Positions 24,867 through 34,192 of a stretch of DNA of 59,901 nt are shown one piece after another (the first letter of the stretch is position 1; every line of letters starts with the position of its first letter). Both the position numbers and the translations under genes were made by a program. The notes beneath the pieces are model-generated. The model worked only from the letters and a program-made list of their open reading frames with translations. It was not told the origin of the DNA and did not search any database. The DNA comes from Pseudomonadota bacterium. Its GTDB lineage: Bacteria > Pseudomonadota > Gammaproteobacteria > Steroidobacterales > GCA-2729495. The DNA is taken from contig CAUJIY010000090.1 in NCBI GenBank assembly GCA_963205295.1, positions 1 through 59,901 on the forward strand, in the 5' to 3' direction.

Positions 24867-26057
24867 ATGCGTATCGGTCGCCCCCTGTCTGAGGCCCGCC
24901 TCGCGACGCTCGCCGCCGCCACCAGCCTGTTGCTCGCCGCCTGCGGGGAATCCAGCCCGCCGCCAGCCGGGCCAGCCCTGGCCGGGGACGCGGCGCCGGC
25001 CGCATCGACGACACCTGCGGTGCAGACCGACGCGGAAAAGACGCTGAACGTCTACAACTGGTCGGACTACATCGACGACAGCGTCATCGAGGACTTCGAG
25101 AAGGAAACCGGGATCGACGTCACCTACGACGTTTTCGACTCCAACGAAGTGCTCGAGACCAAGCTGCTTGCCGGCACCACCGGCTACGACGTCGTGGTGC
25201 CCTCGGCGTCCTTCATGGAGCGGCAGATCAAGGCCGGTGTGTTCCAGCCGCTCGACAAGTCGAAGCTGCCGAACCTGAAGAACATGGATCCGGAGCTGCA
25301 GGCGGTCATGGCCAAGCATGATCCGGGCAACGCCTATGCGGTCAACTATCTCTGGGGCACCTCGGGTGTCGGCTACAACGTCGACATGATCGCGAAGCGC
25401 ATGCCCGACGCCCCGGTCGACAGCTGGCGCATGTTCTACGATCCGGCAGTGGTGGCGAAGTTCGCCGACTGCGGCGTGAGCATCCTCGATGCACCCTCGG
25501 AGGTCGTCGGCACGGTGCTCATCATGCTCGGTCGCGACGCGAACAGCGAGAAGCCGGAGGATCTGGCGGCCGCCGAGGACGTGCTGATGAAGATCCGTCC
25601 GCACGTGCGCTACGTGAATTCCTCGAAGTACATCGAAGACCTCGCCAATGGCGAGATCTGCCTGGCGCTCGGCTGGGTCGGCGACGTGCTGCAGGCCCGC
25701 GACCGGGCCGACGAGGCGGGCAAGGGCCTGACCATCAAGTACAACATCCCGAAGGAAGGCGCGATCATGTTCTTCGATATGCTCGCCATCCCGAAGGACG
25801 CGGCACATCCGCTGAACGCGCACCTGTTCATCGACTACCTGATGCGCCCCGAGGTGGCGGCGAAGAACTCGAGCTACGTCAACTTCGCCACCAGCAACGC
25901 TGCCGCCTATCCGCTGGTGAGCGAGGACGTGCGCAACGACCCGAGCATCTACCCGACACCCGAGGTCAAGGCCAAGCTGGTGTCGGATCTGGCCGAGTCG
26001 GCAGAGTTCACGCGCCAGCTGACGCGGGCCTGGACGCGGTTCAAGACCGGAAAGTAA
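24867..26057 (+). CDS. potF: Polyamine ABC transporter, substrate-binding lipoprotein (PotF/SpuD-like)
   Basis: A 396-residue periplasmic binding protein for putrescine/spermidine-type polyamines. The N-terminus has a lipobox (LLLAACGES), so it is membrane-tethered rather than free, unlike E. coli PotF. A Pro/Ala linker precedes the mature domain, which begins TLNVYNWSDYIDDSVIEDFEKETGI. Other family segments are LLAGTTGYDVVVPS, NYLWGTSGVGYN and LALGWVGDVLQARDRA. It is the first gene of the potFGHI operon. Confidence 0.95.
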   Translation: MRIGRPLSEARLATLAAATSLLLAACGESSPPPAGPALAGDAAPAASTTPAVQTDAEKTLNVYNWSDYIDDSVIEDFEKETGIDVTYDVFDSNEVLETKLLAGTTGYDVVVPSASFMERQIKAGVFQPLDKSKLPNLKNMDPELQAVMAKHDPGNAYAVNYLWGTSGVGYNVDMIAKRMPDAPVDSWRMFYDPAVVAKFADCGVSILDAPSEVVGTVLIMLGRDANSEKPEDLAAAEDVLMKIRPHVRYVNSSKYIEDLANGEICLALGWVGDVLQARDRADEAGKGLTIKYNIPKEGAIMFFDMLAIPKDAAHPLNAHLFIDYLMRPEVAAKNSSYVNFATSNAAAYPLVSEDVRNDPSIYPTPEVKAKLVSDLAESAEFTRQLTRAWTRFKTGK

Positions 26058-26081
26058 GCCGGCCTGCCGGCAGGGGGCGGT

Positions 26082-27212
26082 ATGGCGGAATCCCAGGCGG
26101 CAAACGGGCGCATGGCCGCCCAGGCACGCGAGTACGTGCGGGTCGACCGCGTGACCAAGAGGTTCGGCGACTTCGTCGCCGTCGACGACGTCAGCCTCTC
26201 CATCGGCCAGGGGGAGATCTTCTGCCTGCTCGGCGGGTCGGGCTGTGGCAAGACCACGCTGCTGCGCATGCTCGCCGGCTTCGAGACGCCGACCGCGGGC
26301 TCGATCTTCATCGATGGCCAGGACATGACCGGGATCCCGCCGTACGAGCGCCCGGCGAACATGATGTTCCAGTCGTACGCCCTTTTCCCGCACATGACCG
26401 TGGCGAAGAACGTTGCCTTCGGCCTGGAGCAGGAGCGGCTCGCGCGTGCCGAGATCACGCAGCGCGTGGGTGAGATCCTCGAGCTGGTCAGGATGGACGC
26501 CTACGCGCAGCGCAAACCGCACCAGCTGTCCGGCGGCCAGCGCCAGCGTGTGGCGCTGGCGCGCGCGCTGGTGAAGCGGCCGAAGCTGCTGTTGCTCGAC
26601 GAGCCGCTCGGTGCGCTCGACAAGAAGCTGCGCGAGAAGACGCAGTTCGAACTGCTCGGTATCCAGGAGCGCCTCGGCGTCACTTTCGTCGTCGTCACGC
26701 ACGACCAGGAGGAGGCCATGACGCTCGCCACCCGCATCGGCGTCATGGACCGCGGCGAGATCGTGCAGGTCGGTACGCCGACCGAAATCTACGAATACCC
26801 GACTTCGAAGTTCGTCGCCGATTTCATCGGCTCGGTGAACATGTTCGAGGGCCGGCTCGTCGAGGACGAACCCGACCATGTGCGCATCGACAGCCGCGAC
26901 CTCGGGGGTACCGTCTACGTTGATCACGGCATCAGCGCCGCACCCGAGGCGACGGTCTGGACCGCCATCCGGCCGGAGAAGATCAACATCGGTCGTGAGC
27001 GGCCGGACGGCCCGGACAACGTGGTGCGCGGCGTGGTCCGGGAGATCGCCTACATGGGCGACATCTCCGTCTTCCTGGTGGCCATCGACAGCGGGCGCAT
27101 GGTGCGCGTGAGCCGGCCGAACATCGTGCGCCAGGCCGAAGACCGCATCAGCTGGGACGAAACGGTGTATCTCTCCTGGCACGCCTCGAGCCCCATCGTG
27201 CTGACGCAATGA
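26082..27212 (+). CDS. potG: Polyamine ABC transporter ATPase
   Basis: A 376-residue cytosolic ATPase that powers polyamine import. It has Walker A GGSGCGKTT, Q-loop MMFQSYALFPHM, signature LSGGQRQRVALARAL, Walker B LLLLDEPLGALDKK, and H-loop VVTHDQEEAMT. From about residue 250 there is a C-terminal regulatory TOBE domain. It follows potF after 24 nt and overlaps potH by 4 nt (ATGA). Confidence 0.96.
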   Translation: MAESQAANGRMAAQAREYVRVDRVTKRFGDFVAVDDVSLSIGQGEIFCLLGGSGCGKTTLLRMLAGFETPTAGSIFIDGQDMTGIPPYERPANMMFQSYALFPHMTVAKNVAFGLEQERLARAEITQRVGEILELVRMDAYAQRKPHQLSGGQRQRVALARALVKRPKLLLLDEPLGALDKKLREKTQFELLGIQERLGVTFVVVTHDQEEAMTLATRIGVMDRGEIVQVGTPTEIYEYPTSKFVADFIGSVNMFEGRLVEDEPDHVRIDSRDLGGTVYVDHGISAAPEATVWTAIRPEKINIGRERPDGPDNVVRGVVREIAYMGDISVFLVAIDSGRMVRVSRPNIVRQAEDRISWDETVYLSWHASSPIVLTQ

Positions 27213-28222
27213 GCGGCTCCCGGACACGACAGTCGGCGGTGTCGTCCCGGACCCGGCTGACCTCAGGGCGCATGGGGCCGCTGTGGGAGTGGCTGTTCCG
27301 CATCGCGCCGGCGAGTTGGTCGGAATACGTGCTGCAGCACTGGAGCGGCAGGGCATTCGTCGTCGCCGTGCCCTGGCTGTGGCTGGCACTGTTTTTCCTC
27401 GTGCCGTTCCTGATCGTCTTCAAGATTTCGTTCGCCGAAGTGCGCATCGCCATGCCGCCGTACACCCCGCTCATCGAGTGGGTCAGTGGCCAGGCGCTGG
27501 CGGTGAAGCTCAATCTCGCCAATTACACGTACCTGTTCACCGACGATCTCTACGTCAGTTCCTACCTGTATTCGATCAAGGTGGCGGCGGTGTCCGCGCT
27601 CTGGTGCCTCGCCATCGGCTACCCCATGGCCTGGGCGATGGCACGCAGCACGCCGACCTGGCGCAGCGTGCTCCTCCTGCTGGTCATGCTGCCGTCGTTC
27701 ACCTCGTTCCTGCTGCGCGTTTACGCCTGGGTCGGGCTGCTCAAGAACAACGGACCGATCAACAGCGTGCTGCTCGCGCTCGGCGTGATCGACGAGCCGA
27801 TCGCCCTGGTGCAGACCGATTTCGCCGTCTATATCGCCATCGTCTATTCCTACCTGCCGTTCATGGTATTGCCGCTCTACAACAACCTCGAGAAGCACGA
27901 CCCGGCACTGCTCGAGGCTGCTGCCGACCTCGGCGCACGCCCGGCGACGGCATTCCTGCGCATCACCCTGCCGCTGTCCCGGGACGGCATCGTCGCCGGC
28001 CTGCTGCTGGTGTTCATCCCGGCGGTGGGCGAGTTCGTGATTCCGTCGCTGCTCGGGCGTACCGACCAGCTGATGATCGGTCGCGTGCTGTCCGACGAGT
28101 TCTTCGCCAACCGGGACTGGCCCGTGGCGAGCGCCGTGGCGATCGTGATGTTGCTGCTGCTGGTGATACCCATCATGGTGTTCCAGCGCTTCCAGACGCG
28201 CGACCTGGAGCGGGGCCGATGA
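27209..28222 (+). CDS. potH: Polyamine ABC transporter permease
   Basis: A 337-residue inner-membrane permease with an N-terminal cytosolic extension and about six helices. The EAA loop appears as LLEAAADLGARPATAFLRITLPLS. It pairs with PotI to form the channel. The ATGA junctions on both sides indicate translational coupling with potG and potI. Confidence 0.95.
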   Translation: MSGSRTRQSAVSSRTRLTSGRMGPLWEWLFRIAPASWSEYVLQHWSGRAFVVAVPWLWLALFFLVPFLIVFKISFAEVRIAMPPYTPLIEWVSGQALAVKLNLANYTYLFTDDLYVSSYLYSIKVAAVSALWCLAIGYPMAWAMARSTPTWRSVLLLLVMLPSFTSFLLRVYAWVGLLKNNGPINSVLLALGVIDEPIALVQTDFAVYIAIVYSYLPFMVLPLYNNLEKHDPALLEAAADLGARPATAFLRITLPLSRDGIVAGLLLVFIPAVGEFVIPSLLGRTDQLMIGRVLSDEFFANRDWPVASAVAIVMLLLLVIPIMVFQRFQTRDLERGR

Positions 28223-29067
28223 AGCGCCGGGAGCTGTTCCGCCCGCTGGTGCTGGTTGCGGGATTTGCGTTCCTCTATGTGCCGATCCTGTCGATGATGA
28301 TCTTCTCGTTCAACAATTCGCGGCTGGTCACCGTGTGGGACGCGGCCAATTCGCCGACCCTGAAGTGGTATGCGGCCCTGTTCCGCAACGAACAGATCCT
28401 CGATGCGGCCTGGTTGTCGATCCGGATCGGGGCCATGACGGCCACCGGTGCCGTCATTCTCGGCACGCTCGCAGGCCTGGTGCTGGCGCGCTTCGGGCGG
28501 TTCCGCGGCCGTACGCTGCTGTCCGGGATGACGACCGCGCCGCTGGTCATGCCCGAGGTGATCACGGGGCTGTCACTGCTGCTGCTGTTCGTCACCATGG
28601 AGCAGCTGCTCGGCTGGCCGGCCGGGCGTGGCGTGCTGACCATCACCATCGCCCACGTCACCTTCACGATGGCCTACGTGACGGTGATCGTGCAGGCGCG
28701 CCTCGCGGGCTTCGACGACTCGCTCGAGGAGGCTGCCATGGACCTCGGCGCTCGCCCGGCGAAGGTATTCTTCCGCATCACGCTGCCGCTGATCCTGCCG
28801 GCGATCGTCTCGGGCTGGTTGCTCGCTTTCACGCTCTCCTGGGACGACGTGGTGATCTCGCAGTTCGTCGCCGGCCCCGGCTCGAGCACGCTGCCGATGG
28901 TGATCTTCTCCAAGGTGCGTCTCGGGGTCAGCCCGGACGTCAACGCTCTGGCCACCATCCTGGTGGTGCTGGTGGCTGCGGCGGTCACGGTCGGCGCATT
29001 GTTGATGCGCCGGCAGGAACACCGCCGTGAGCGGGAAATCCAGCTGGCGGTCGCCGAGAACAAGTGA
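28219..29067 (+). CDS. potI: Polyamine ABC transporter permease
   Basis: A 282-residue inner-membrane permease, partner of PotH. It has about six helices and an EAA loop, LEEAAMDLGARPAKVFFRITLPLIL. The N-terminal segment FLYVPILSMMIFSFNNSRL is typical of PotI. The ATG at 28219 overlaps the potH stop. The operon ends here, followed within 14 nt by an inverted-repeat structure that may act as terminator. Confidence 0.95.
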   Translation: MKRRELFRPLVLVAGFAFLYVPILSMMIFSFNNSRLVTVWDAANSPTLKWYAALFRNEQILDAAWLSIRIGAMTATGAVILGTLAGLVLARFGRFRGRTLLSGMTTAPLVMPEVITGLSLLLLFVTMEQLLGWPAGRGVLTITIAHVTFTMAYVTVIVQARLAGFDDSLEEAAMDLGARPAKVFFRITLPLILPAIVSGWLLAFTLSWDDVVISQFVAGPGSSTLPMVIFSKVRLGVSPDVNALATILVVLVAAAVTVGALLMRRQEHRREREIQLAVAENK

Positions 29068-29080
29068 CGCGGGGGTGGGT

Positions 29081-29150
29081 GCTGGTCGCGGCTGACGCCG
29101 CTCCCACGCCGCCCGATTGCCTGTGGGACGCGGCGCCTGCCGCGACCAGC
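29081..29150. repeat. Inverted pair of the TGTGGGAGCG-type repeat
   Basis: Two copies of the window-wide repeat face each other: left arm 29081-29107 and right arm 29123-29150. Their outer 12 bases (GCTGGTCGCGGC / GCCGCGACCAGC) are perfectly complementary and the whole arms nearly so. The structure lies between potI and the convergent nitrilase-like gene and could form a long hairpin that ends transcription from both sides. Confidence 0.7.
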
Positions 29151-29161
29151 GCCAGCCTTCC

Positions 29162-30241
29162 TCAGATCAGCCCGTCCCGCGCCAGCCGCTCGATGTCCTC
29201 CTGCTGCCAGCGCCCGAGTTCACCCTTCTCCGGAACCCGTGGCTGCCCGTCGCGCAGCAGCAGGTTGCGCGGGTGGAACACCGTACGCGCATAGCTCTCC
29301 GCATAGATCTGGAACGGCTGGCGCACCAGCATGTTGGTGAGGCCGGTACGCCGGCGCGCCGCCCGCAATGCCTCGAGGTCGATGGTGGCATTGGCCACCA
29401 TCGACTCGCCGCCGGGTGCTGCCTCGACGAGCACCTCGCCGCGAAAGTCGACGATCTTCGACATGCCGCTCGCCGAATCGGCGGGTATGGGAATGTGGTC
29501 GAGCCGGGCCGAGTTGGCGGACACGACGTAGGCCAGGTTCTCCGCGGCCCGGGCGCGACGGGCGATGTCCTTGGTGGTGAGCCGCGGGCTGCCGACTTCG
29601 CTCGTCGGGTGGACAAACACCTCGGCGCCACGCATCGCGTGGCAGCGGGCGATCTCCGGGTACTGGATCTCCTCGGAGGCAATGGCGGCAAGCCGGCCGA
29701 TCGGCGTGTCGGCGACGGGGAATACACCCTCGAGGCCGTAGATCTCGAGGTAGCGGTCCCAGACATCGACCGGGGTCGGGGCGCTCAGCGAAACCAGGCG
29801 GCGGTAGCGCAGGATGACGTCGCCACCCGGGCCGAGGATGAAGCAGCACTGGAAATAGAGCTCGGGGAAGTTTGGATCGACCTCGTAGGCATTGCCGGCG
29901 AGGTAGAGGTCGAAGTCGCGGGCGATGCCGCCGAGCGCCGCGTACTCGGGTCCGTCGACGGCGAGCGCAGCCTTGTCGCGCCACTCGGCGATGGACTCGC
30001 CCATGGGAAAACCGGTCAGGAAGTACTCCGGCAGCACCACGAGCCGCGTCTCACTGCCGGTGAACTGGCGCACGAAGCTCTTGCTGCCGGCCACGGCGCG
30101 GCGGATGCGCGCAATGCTCTCGGTCATGCGCGCCCGCGCGCGTGCGCGGTCCGGGCAGTCGTTGACACAGGCCGTGGCGACCTGCAGGGCGAGTGCCGCA
30201 TAGCGCGTGCTGGCGGCGACCTGGTCGTTTTTGTTTGACAT
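29162..30241 (-). CDS. Nitrilase-superfamily protein with Ser in place of catalytic Cys
   Basis: A 359-residue carbon-nitrogen hydrolase fold protein. The Glu of the triad is present (VVLPEYFLTG, Glu72). Where the Lys is expected there is RYRRL (Arg). At the nucleophile position the sequence reads AAIASEEIQYPEIAR, so Ser189 replaces Cys (codon TCC, unambiguous). Canonical amidase/nitrilase chemistry is therefore doubtful. It may be a divergent hydrolase, a binding protein or a pseudo-enzyme. It converges on the polyamine operon, but a link to polyamine metabolism is only a guess. The ATG at 30241 is used, and the upstream extension is not conserved. Confidence 0.8.
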   Translation of the reverse strand: MSNKNDQVAASTRYAALALQVATACVNDCPDRARARARMTESIARIRRAVAGSKSFVRQFTGSETRLVVLPEYFLTGFPMGESIAEWRDKAALAVDGPEYAALGGIARDFDLYLAGNAYEVDPNFPELYFQCCFILGPGGDVILRYRRLVSLSAPTPVDVWDRYLEIYGLEGVFPVADTPIGRLAAIASEEIQYPEIARCHAMRGAEVFVHPTSEVGSPRLTTKDIARRARAAENLAYVVSANSARLDHIPIPADSASGMSKIVDFRGEVLVEAAPGGESMVANATIDLEALRAARRRTGLTNMLVRQPFQIYAESYARTVFHPRNLLLRDGQPRVPEKGELGRWQQEDIERLARDGLI

Positions 30242-30356
30242 CAAGGTTTTTCCGGTGGGCGTGCTGGTGGATGGCCACGGGGCCGGTCGCGGGGGGGATT
30301 CTTCCACCGCGCAGCGACACCGTGCAACCCGCAATATCCTTTGTTTTCCCCGTATG

Positions 30357-30362
30357 TATAAT
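30357..30362 (+). promoter_or_regulatory. Perfect -10 (TATAAT) upstream of korCAB
   Basis: TATAAT at 30357-30362, 24 nt before the korC ATG, in a locally AT-rich stretch. The -35 is not clear at 17 nt. A TTGTTT hexamer is too close. Confidence 0.5.
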
Positions 30363-30385
30363 CCCGTCCGGCACGTTTCGCCGTC

Positions 30386-32266
30386 ATGACCGACCTTCGT
30401 TCCTCGACGCCCACGAGCCGGCCCACCACCGCCGGGTCACCGAGTCGCGCGCCCATGCAGCCAACCGACATCACCGATCCGCAGTACTTCCACAAAGTCG
30501 TCGATTGCCAGTGGGGGTGTCCGGCGCATACCGACGTGCCCGGCTACATCCGCCTGATCGCGCAGGGGCGTTTCACCGACGCCTACATGCTCAACCGGCA
30601 GGCCAATGTGTTCCCGGGCATCCTCGGGCGCGTCTGCGACCGGCCCTGCGAGCCGGCCTGCCGGCGCGGTCGCGTCGAGGACAAGCCCGTGGCGATCTGT
30701 CGGCTGAAGCGTGTGGCCGCCGACAACCGCGACGACGTCGCGGCGCTGCTGCCGAAGCCCGTGCAGCAGAAGAACGGCAAGCGCGTCGCCCTGGTCGGCG
30801 CCGGTCCGGCCTCGCTCACGGTGGCCAATGACCTGCTGCCCCTCGGTTACGAGGTCGTGATCTACGAGGCGCTCGATGTGCCGGGCGGCCTCATGCGCAG
30901 CAACATCCCGTCGTTTCGCCTGCCGGTCGAAGTGCTCGACGAGGAAATCGGCATGATCGTCGGCATGGGCGCCGACCTGCGCCTCGGCACGCCGGTGCCG
31001 AGCATGAAGGCGCTGCTCGCCGAGGGCTACGATGCGGTGTTCGTCGGCAGCGGTGCCCCGCGCGGCAAGAATCTCAAACTCGCGGGCCGCGATGCGGCGA
31101 GCGCGAACATCCACATCGGCATCGCCTGGCTGGAATCGGTGGCCTTCGGTCACATCGACCGGATCGGCGAGAAGGTGCTCATCATCGGTGTGGGCAACAC
31201 CGCGATGGACTGCTGCCGCACCTCGCTGCGTCTCGGCGCGAAGAGCGTCAAGGTGATGGCGCGCAAGCCGCGCCAGTTCTTCAAGGCCTCGCCCTGGGAG
31301 CTGGAGGACGCCGAGGCGGAGACCGTCGAGATCGTGGTCAACCACGCGCCGAAGTCCTTCGTCGTCGAGAACGGCAAGCTGGTCGGCATGCTGTTCGAGA
31401 AGATGGAGTACCAGTTCGACGAACGCGGCCGGATCACCAGCGAGAAGGTCGTGGGCGAGATTCTGTTCCCCTGCGACGACGTGGTGCTTGCGATCGGCCA
31501 GGAGAATGCCTTCCCCTGGATCGAGCGCGATATCGGCATCGAATTCGACAAGTGGGAGGTGCCGGTGGTCGACCCGGTGACCTACCAGGGCACGCGCCCC
31601 GGGGTGTTTTTCGGTGGCGACGCTGCCTTCGGGCCGAAGAACATCATCTGGGCCGTGGAGCATGGCCACCAGGCTGCGATCTCGATCCACAGCTACTGCC
31701 AGAGCCGGGACCTGCACGAGCGGCCGCCCTACGGCATGAACCTCACCACCTCGAAGATGGGCACGCACGAGTGGGCGTTTTCCAACGCCTATGATCCGGT
31801 CGAGCGCCGCCTCGTGCCGCACGTGAGTCTCAAGGAGCGCTTTGCGAAGCTCGACCTCGAGGTCGAACTCGGCTTCGGACCCGAGCAGTTCGTGAAGGAG
31901 GTCGAGCGCTGCCTCAACTGCGACATCCAGACCGTGTTCACCGCGAAGCTCTGCATCGAGTGCGATGCCTGCGTGGACATCTGTCCGACGCGCTGCCTGA
32001 CCATCACCGACAACGGCGAGGAGACCGGGCTGCGCCAGCGCCTGTCGGCGCCCGCCGCGAACCTCGAACAGGCGCTGTACGTCTCGGCCGAGCTGCCGCA
32101 GACGCGCCGCGTGATGGTCAAGGACGAAGACCTCTGCATCCACTGCAGCCTGTGCGCCGAGCGCTGCCCGACCGGTGCCTGGGACATGCAGAAATTTACC
32201 CTGAAGGTGCCCTACGCGGCTGCTGCGGCCGACGCCGACCTGGCACCCGCCCGCACCGGCACCTGA
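30386..32266 (+). CDS. korC: FAD/NAD(P)-dependent iron-sulfur oxidoreductase subunit (KorC-like)
   Basis: A 626-residue GltD-like flavoprotein fused to ferredoxin modules. Near the N-terminus is a Cys cluster (CQWGCPAHTDVPGYI, CDRPCEPACRRG). The FAD site is VALVGAGPASLTVA (about 133-146) and the NAD(P) site is VLIIGVGNTAMDCC (about 267). The C-terminus has CLNCDIQTVF, CIECDACVDICPTRCL and CIHCSLCAERCPTG, the last two being [4Fe-4S] motifs. With korA and korB it forms a 2-oxoacid:acceptor oxidoreductase that can pass electrons between ferredoxin centres and NAD(P), as described for Thauera KorCAB. Confidence 0.85.
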   Translation: MTDLRSSTPTSRPTTAGSPSRAPMQPTDITDPQYFHKVVDCQWGCPAHTDVPGYIRLIAQGRFTDAYMLNRQANVFPGILGRVCDRPCEPACRRGRVEDKPVAICRLKRVAADNRDDVAALLPKPVQQKNGKRVALVGAGPASLTVANDLLPLGYEVVIYEALDVPGGLMRSNIPSFRLPVEVLDEEIGMIVGMGADLRLGTPVPSMKALLAEGYDAVFVGSGAPRGKNLKLAGRDAASANIHIGIAWLESVAFGHIDRIGEKVLIIGVGNTAMDCCRTSLRLGAKSVKVMARKPRQFFKASPWELEDAEAETVEIVVNHAPKSFVVENGKLVGMLFEKMEYQFDERGRITSEKVVGEILFPCDDVVLAIGQENAFPWIERDIGIEFDKWEVPVVDPVTYQGTRPGVFFGGDAAFGPKNIIWAVEHGHQAAISIHSYCQSRDLHERPPYGMNLTTSKMGTHEWAFSNAYDPVERRLVPHVSLKERFAKLDLEVELGFGPEQFVKEVERCLNCDIQTVFTAKLCIECDACVDICPTRCLTITDNGEETGLRQRLSAPAANLEQALYVSAELPQTRRVMVKDEDLCIHCSLCAERCPTGAWDMQKFTLKVPYAAAAADADLAPARTGT

Positions 32267-32334
32267 GAGCAACCAGAACCGCCACGAGCGACCGCCGGCC
32301 CCGGGCTGGCGGTGAGTCCGGAAGACACGCCGCC

Positions 32335-34146
32335 ATGAGCAAGCAACCGCGCGACAACGACTTCACCATCAAGATTGCCAACGTCAATGGCACCGGTTCG
32401 GCCAGTGCCAACACACTGCTCATGAAGACGTTCTTCCGCATGGGCATTCCCGTGGCCGGCAAGAACTACTTCCCCTCGAACATCCAGGGGCTGCCGACCT
32501 GGTACGAGATCCGCGCCAGCCGCGATGGCTACATCTGCCGTTCGGGTCGTGTCGACGTCATGGTCGCCATGAATGCAGAGACCTACCGCAAGGACCTCAA
32601 CGACGTCGCCCCGGGCGGCTACCTGATCTACGACTCCACCTGGCCGCGGGCGAAGCAGCTCGCGCGCGAGGACATCACCATCATCGGTGTGCCGCTGGCC
32701 CGCATGTGCAACGAGCACTTCACGCGGGCACGCGAGCGGGTGCTGATGAAGAACATCGCCTACGTGGGCGTGCTCGCCGCGCTGCTCGAGCTCGACATGG
32801 CGGTGGTGCGTGCGCTCCTGCAGGAGAGCTTCGCTGCCAAGCCACAGCTGCTGGAGTCCAACCAGGCCGCCTTCGACCTCGGGTACCGGTACGCGAAGGA
32901 GACCTTCACCTGTCCGCTGCCGTTCCGTGCCCAGCCGATGGATGCCACCGGCGGGCACATCATGATCGACGGCAACAGTACCGCAGCGCTCGGCGCCCTG
33001 TTCGCCGGGGCCACGGTGGTCGGCTGGTATCCGATCACGCCGTCGACCTCGGTGATCGATACCTTCAAGCGCCACGCCGAGCGCCTGCGCAGGGATCCCG
33101 AGACCGGGCGGACCAACGTCGCGATCATCCAGGCCGAGGACGAACTGGCGGCGATCGGCATGGTGCTCGGGGCAAGCTGGAACGGTGCCCGGGCCTTCAC
33201 CTCGACCAGCGGACCCGGCATCTCGCTGATGAGTGAGTTCCTCGGTTACGGTTACTTCACCGAAATCCCGGCCGTGCTGGTGAACGTGCAGCGCTGCGGT
33301 CCGTCGACCGGCATGCCGACGCGCACGCAGCAGGCCGACATCATGGCCTGCGCCTATGCCTCGCACGGCGACACCCGCCACGTGCTGCTGTTCCCGGCGA
33401 ACCCCGAGGAAGCTTTCTACCTCACGGCACAGGCTTTCGATCTCGCCGAGCGGCTGCAGACCCCGGTCATCGTGCTCACCGATCTCGATATCGGCATGAA
33501 CGACTGGATGTGCCGCGATCTGAAGTGGGACGCGGGCTACCAGCCGGATCGCGGCAAGATAATGAGCCGCGAGCAGCTGGAGAAGATCGAGAAGTTCCAC
33601 CGTTACCTCGACGTCGACAACGACGGCATCCCCTGGCGCTCGCTGCCTGGCGTGCATGCCAAGGGGGCCTACTTCACGCGCGGCTCCGGCCACAACATGT
33701 ACGGCGCGTACACCGAGGATGCGAAGGAGTACCAGGCGGTGGTCGATCGCCTGCGCCGCAAGTGGGAGACGGCAAAGCAGCACGTGCCCGCACCGGTGGT
33801 CGAGTACAGCGAGCGCCACCGGATCGGAATCATCTCGATCGGCAGCTGCGATGGCGCGGTGCGTGAGGCGCGCGACCGGCTCGTCGCCGCCGGCGTTGCG
33901 ACCAATTACCTGCGGGTGAAGGCGTTGCCGTTCAACCAGCAGGTACAGGATTTCCTCGACGCGCATGACCGCATCTACGTGGTCGAGCAGAACCGCGATG
34001 CCCAGCTGCGCAGCCTCCTGCTGCTCGAAACGCGCGTCGACCCGTCGAAACTGGTCGCCACCCTGCACTACGACGGGCTGCCGATCCTTGCCGCTTCGAT
34101 CGTCGACGGCATCAACCGGGACCTCGCCGCCGGAAAAGCGGCATGA
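32335..34146 (+). CDS. korA: 2-oxoacid:ferredoxin oxidoreductase, fused gamma-alpha subunit
   Basis: A 603-residue subunit. The N-terminal ~200 residues are the gamma domain (KIANVNGTGSASANTLLMKTFF). The alpha domain follows, with GWYPITPSTSVIDTF, QAEDELAAIGMVLGASW and TSTSGPGISLMSEFLG. The order gamma-alpha in one chain is typical of 2-oxoglutarate:ferredoxin oxidoreductases. It oxidatively decarboxylates 2-oxoacids to acyl-CoA with reduction of ferredoxin, or the reverse. Substrate preference for 2-oxoglutarate is inferred from the family arrangement. Confidence 0.9.
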   Translation: MSKQPRDNDFTIKIANVNGTGSASANTLLMKTFFRMGIPVAGKNYFPSNIQGLPTWYEIRASRDGYICRSGRVDVMVAMNAETYRKDLNDVAPGGYLIYDSTWPRAKQLAREDITIIGVPLARMCNEHFTRARERVLMKNIAYVGVLAALLELDMAVVRALLQESFAAKPQLLESNQAAFDLGYRYAKETFTCPLPFRAQPMDATGGHIMIDGNSTAALGALFAGATVVGWYPITPSTSVIDTFKRHAERLRRDPETGRTNVAIIQAEDELAAIGMVLGASWNGARAFTSTSGPGISLMSEFLGYGYFTEIPAVLVNVQRCGPSTGMPTRTQQADIMACAYASHGDTRHVLLFPANPEEAFYLTAQAFDLAERLQTPVIVLTDLDIGMNDWMCRDLKWDAGYQPDRGKIMSREQLEKIEKFHRYLDVDNDGIPWRSLPGVHAKGAYFTRGSGHNMYGAYTEDAKEYQAVVDRLRRKWETAKQHVPAPVVEYSERHRIGIISIGSCDGAVREARDRLVAAGVATNYLRVKALPFNQQVQDFLDAHDRIYVVEQNRDAQLRSLLLLETRVDPSKLVATLHYDGLPILAASIVDGINRDLAAGKAA

Positions 34147-34192
34147 CCACCAACCCCAGCCCACAGCCACGCCACGAAGGCGGAGTAGCCGC

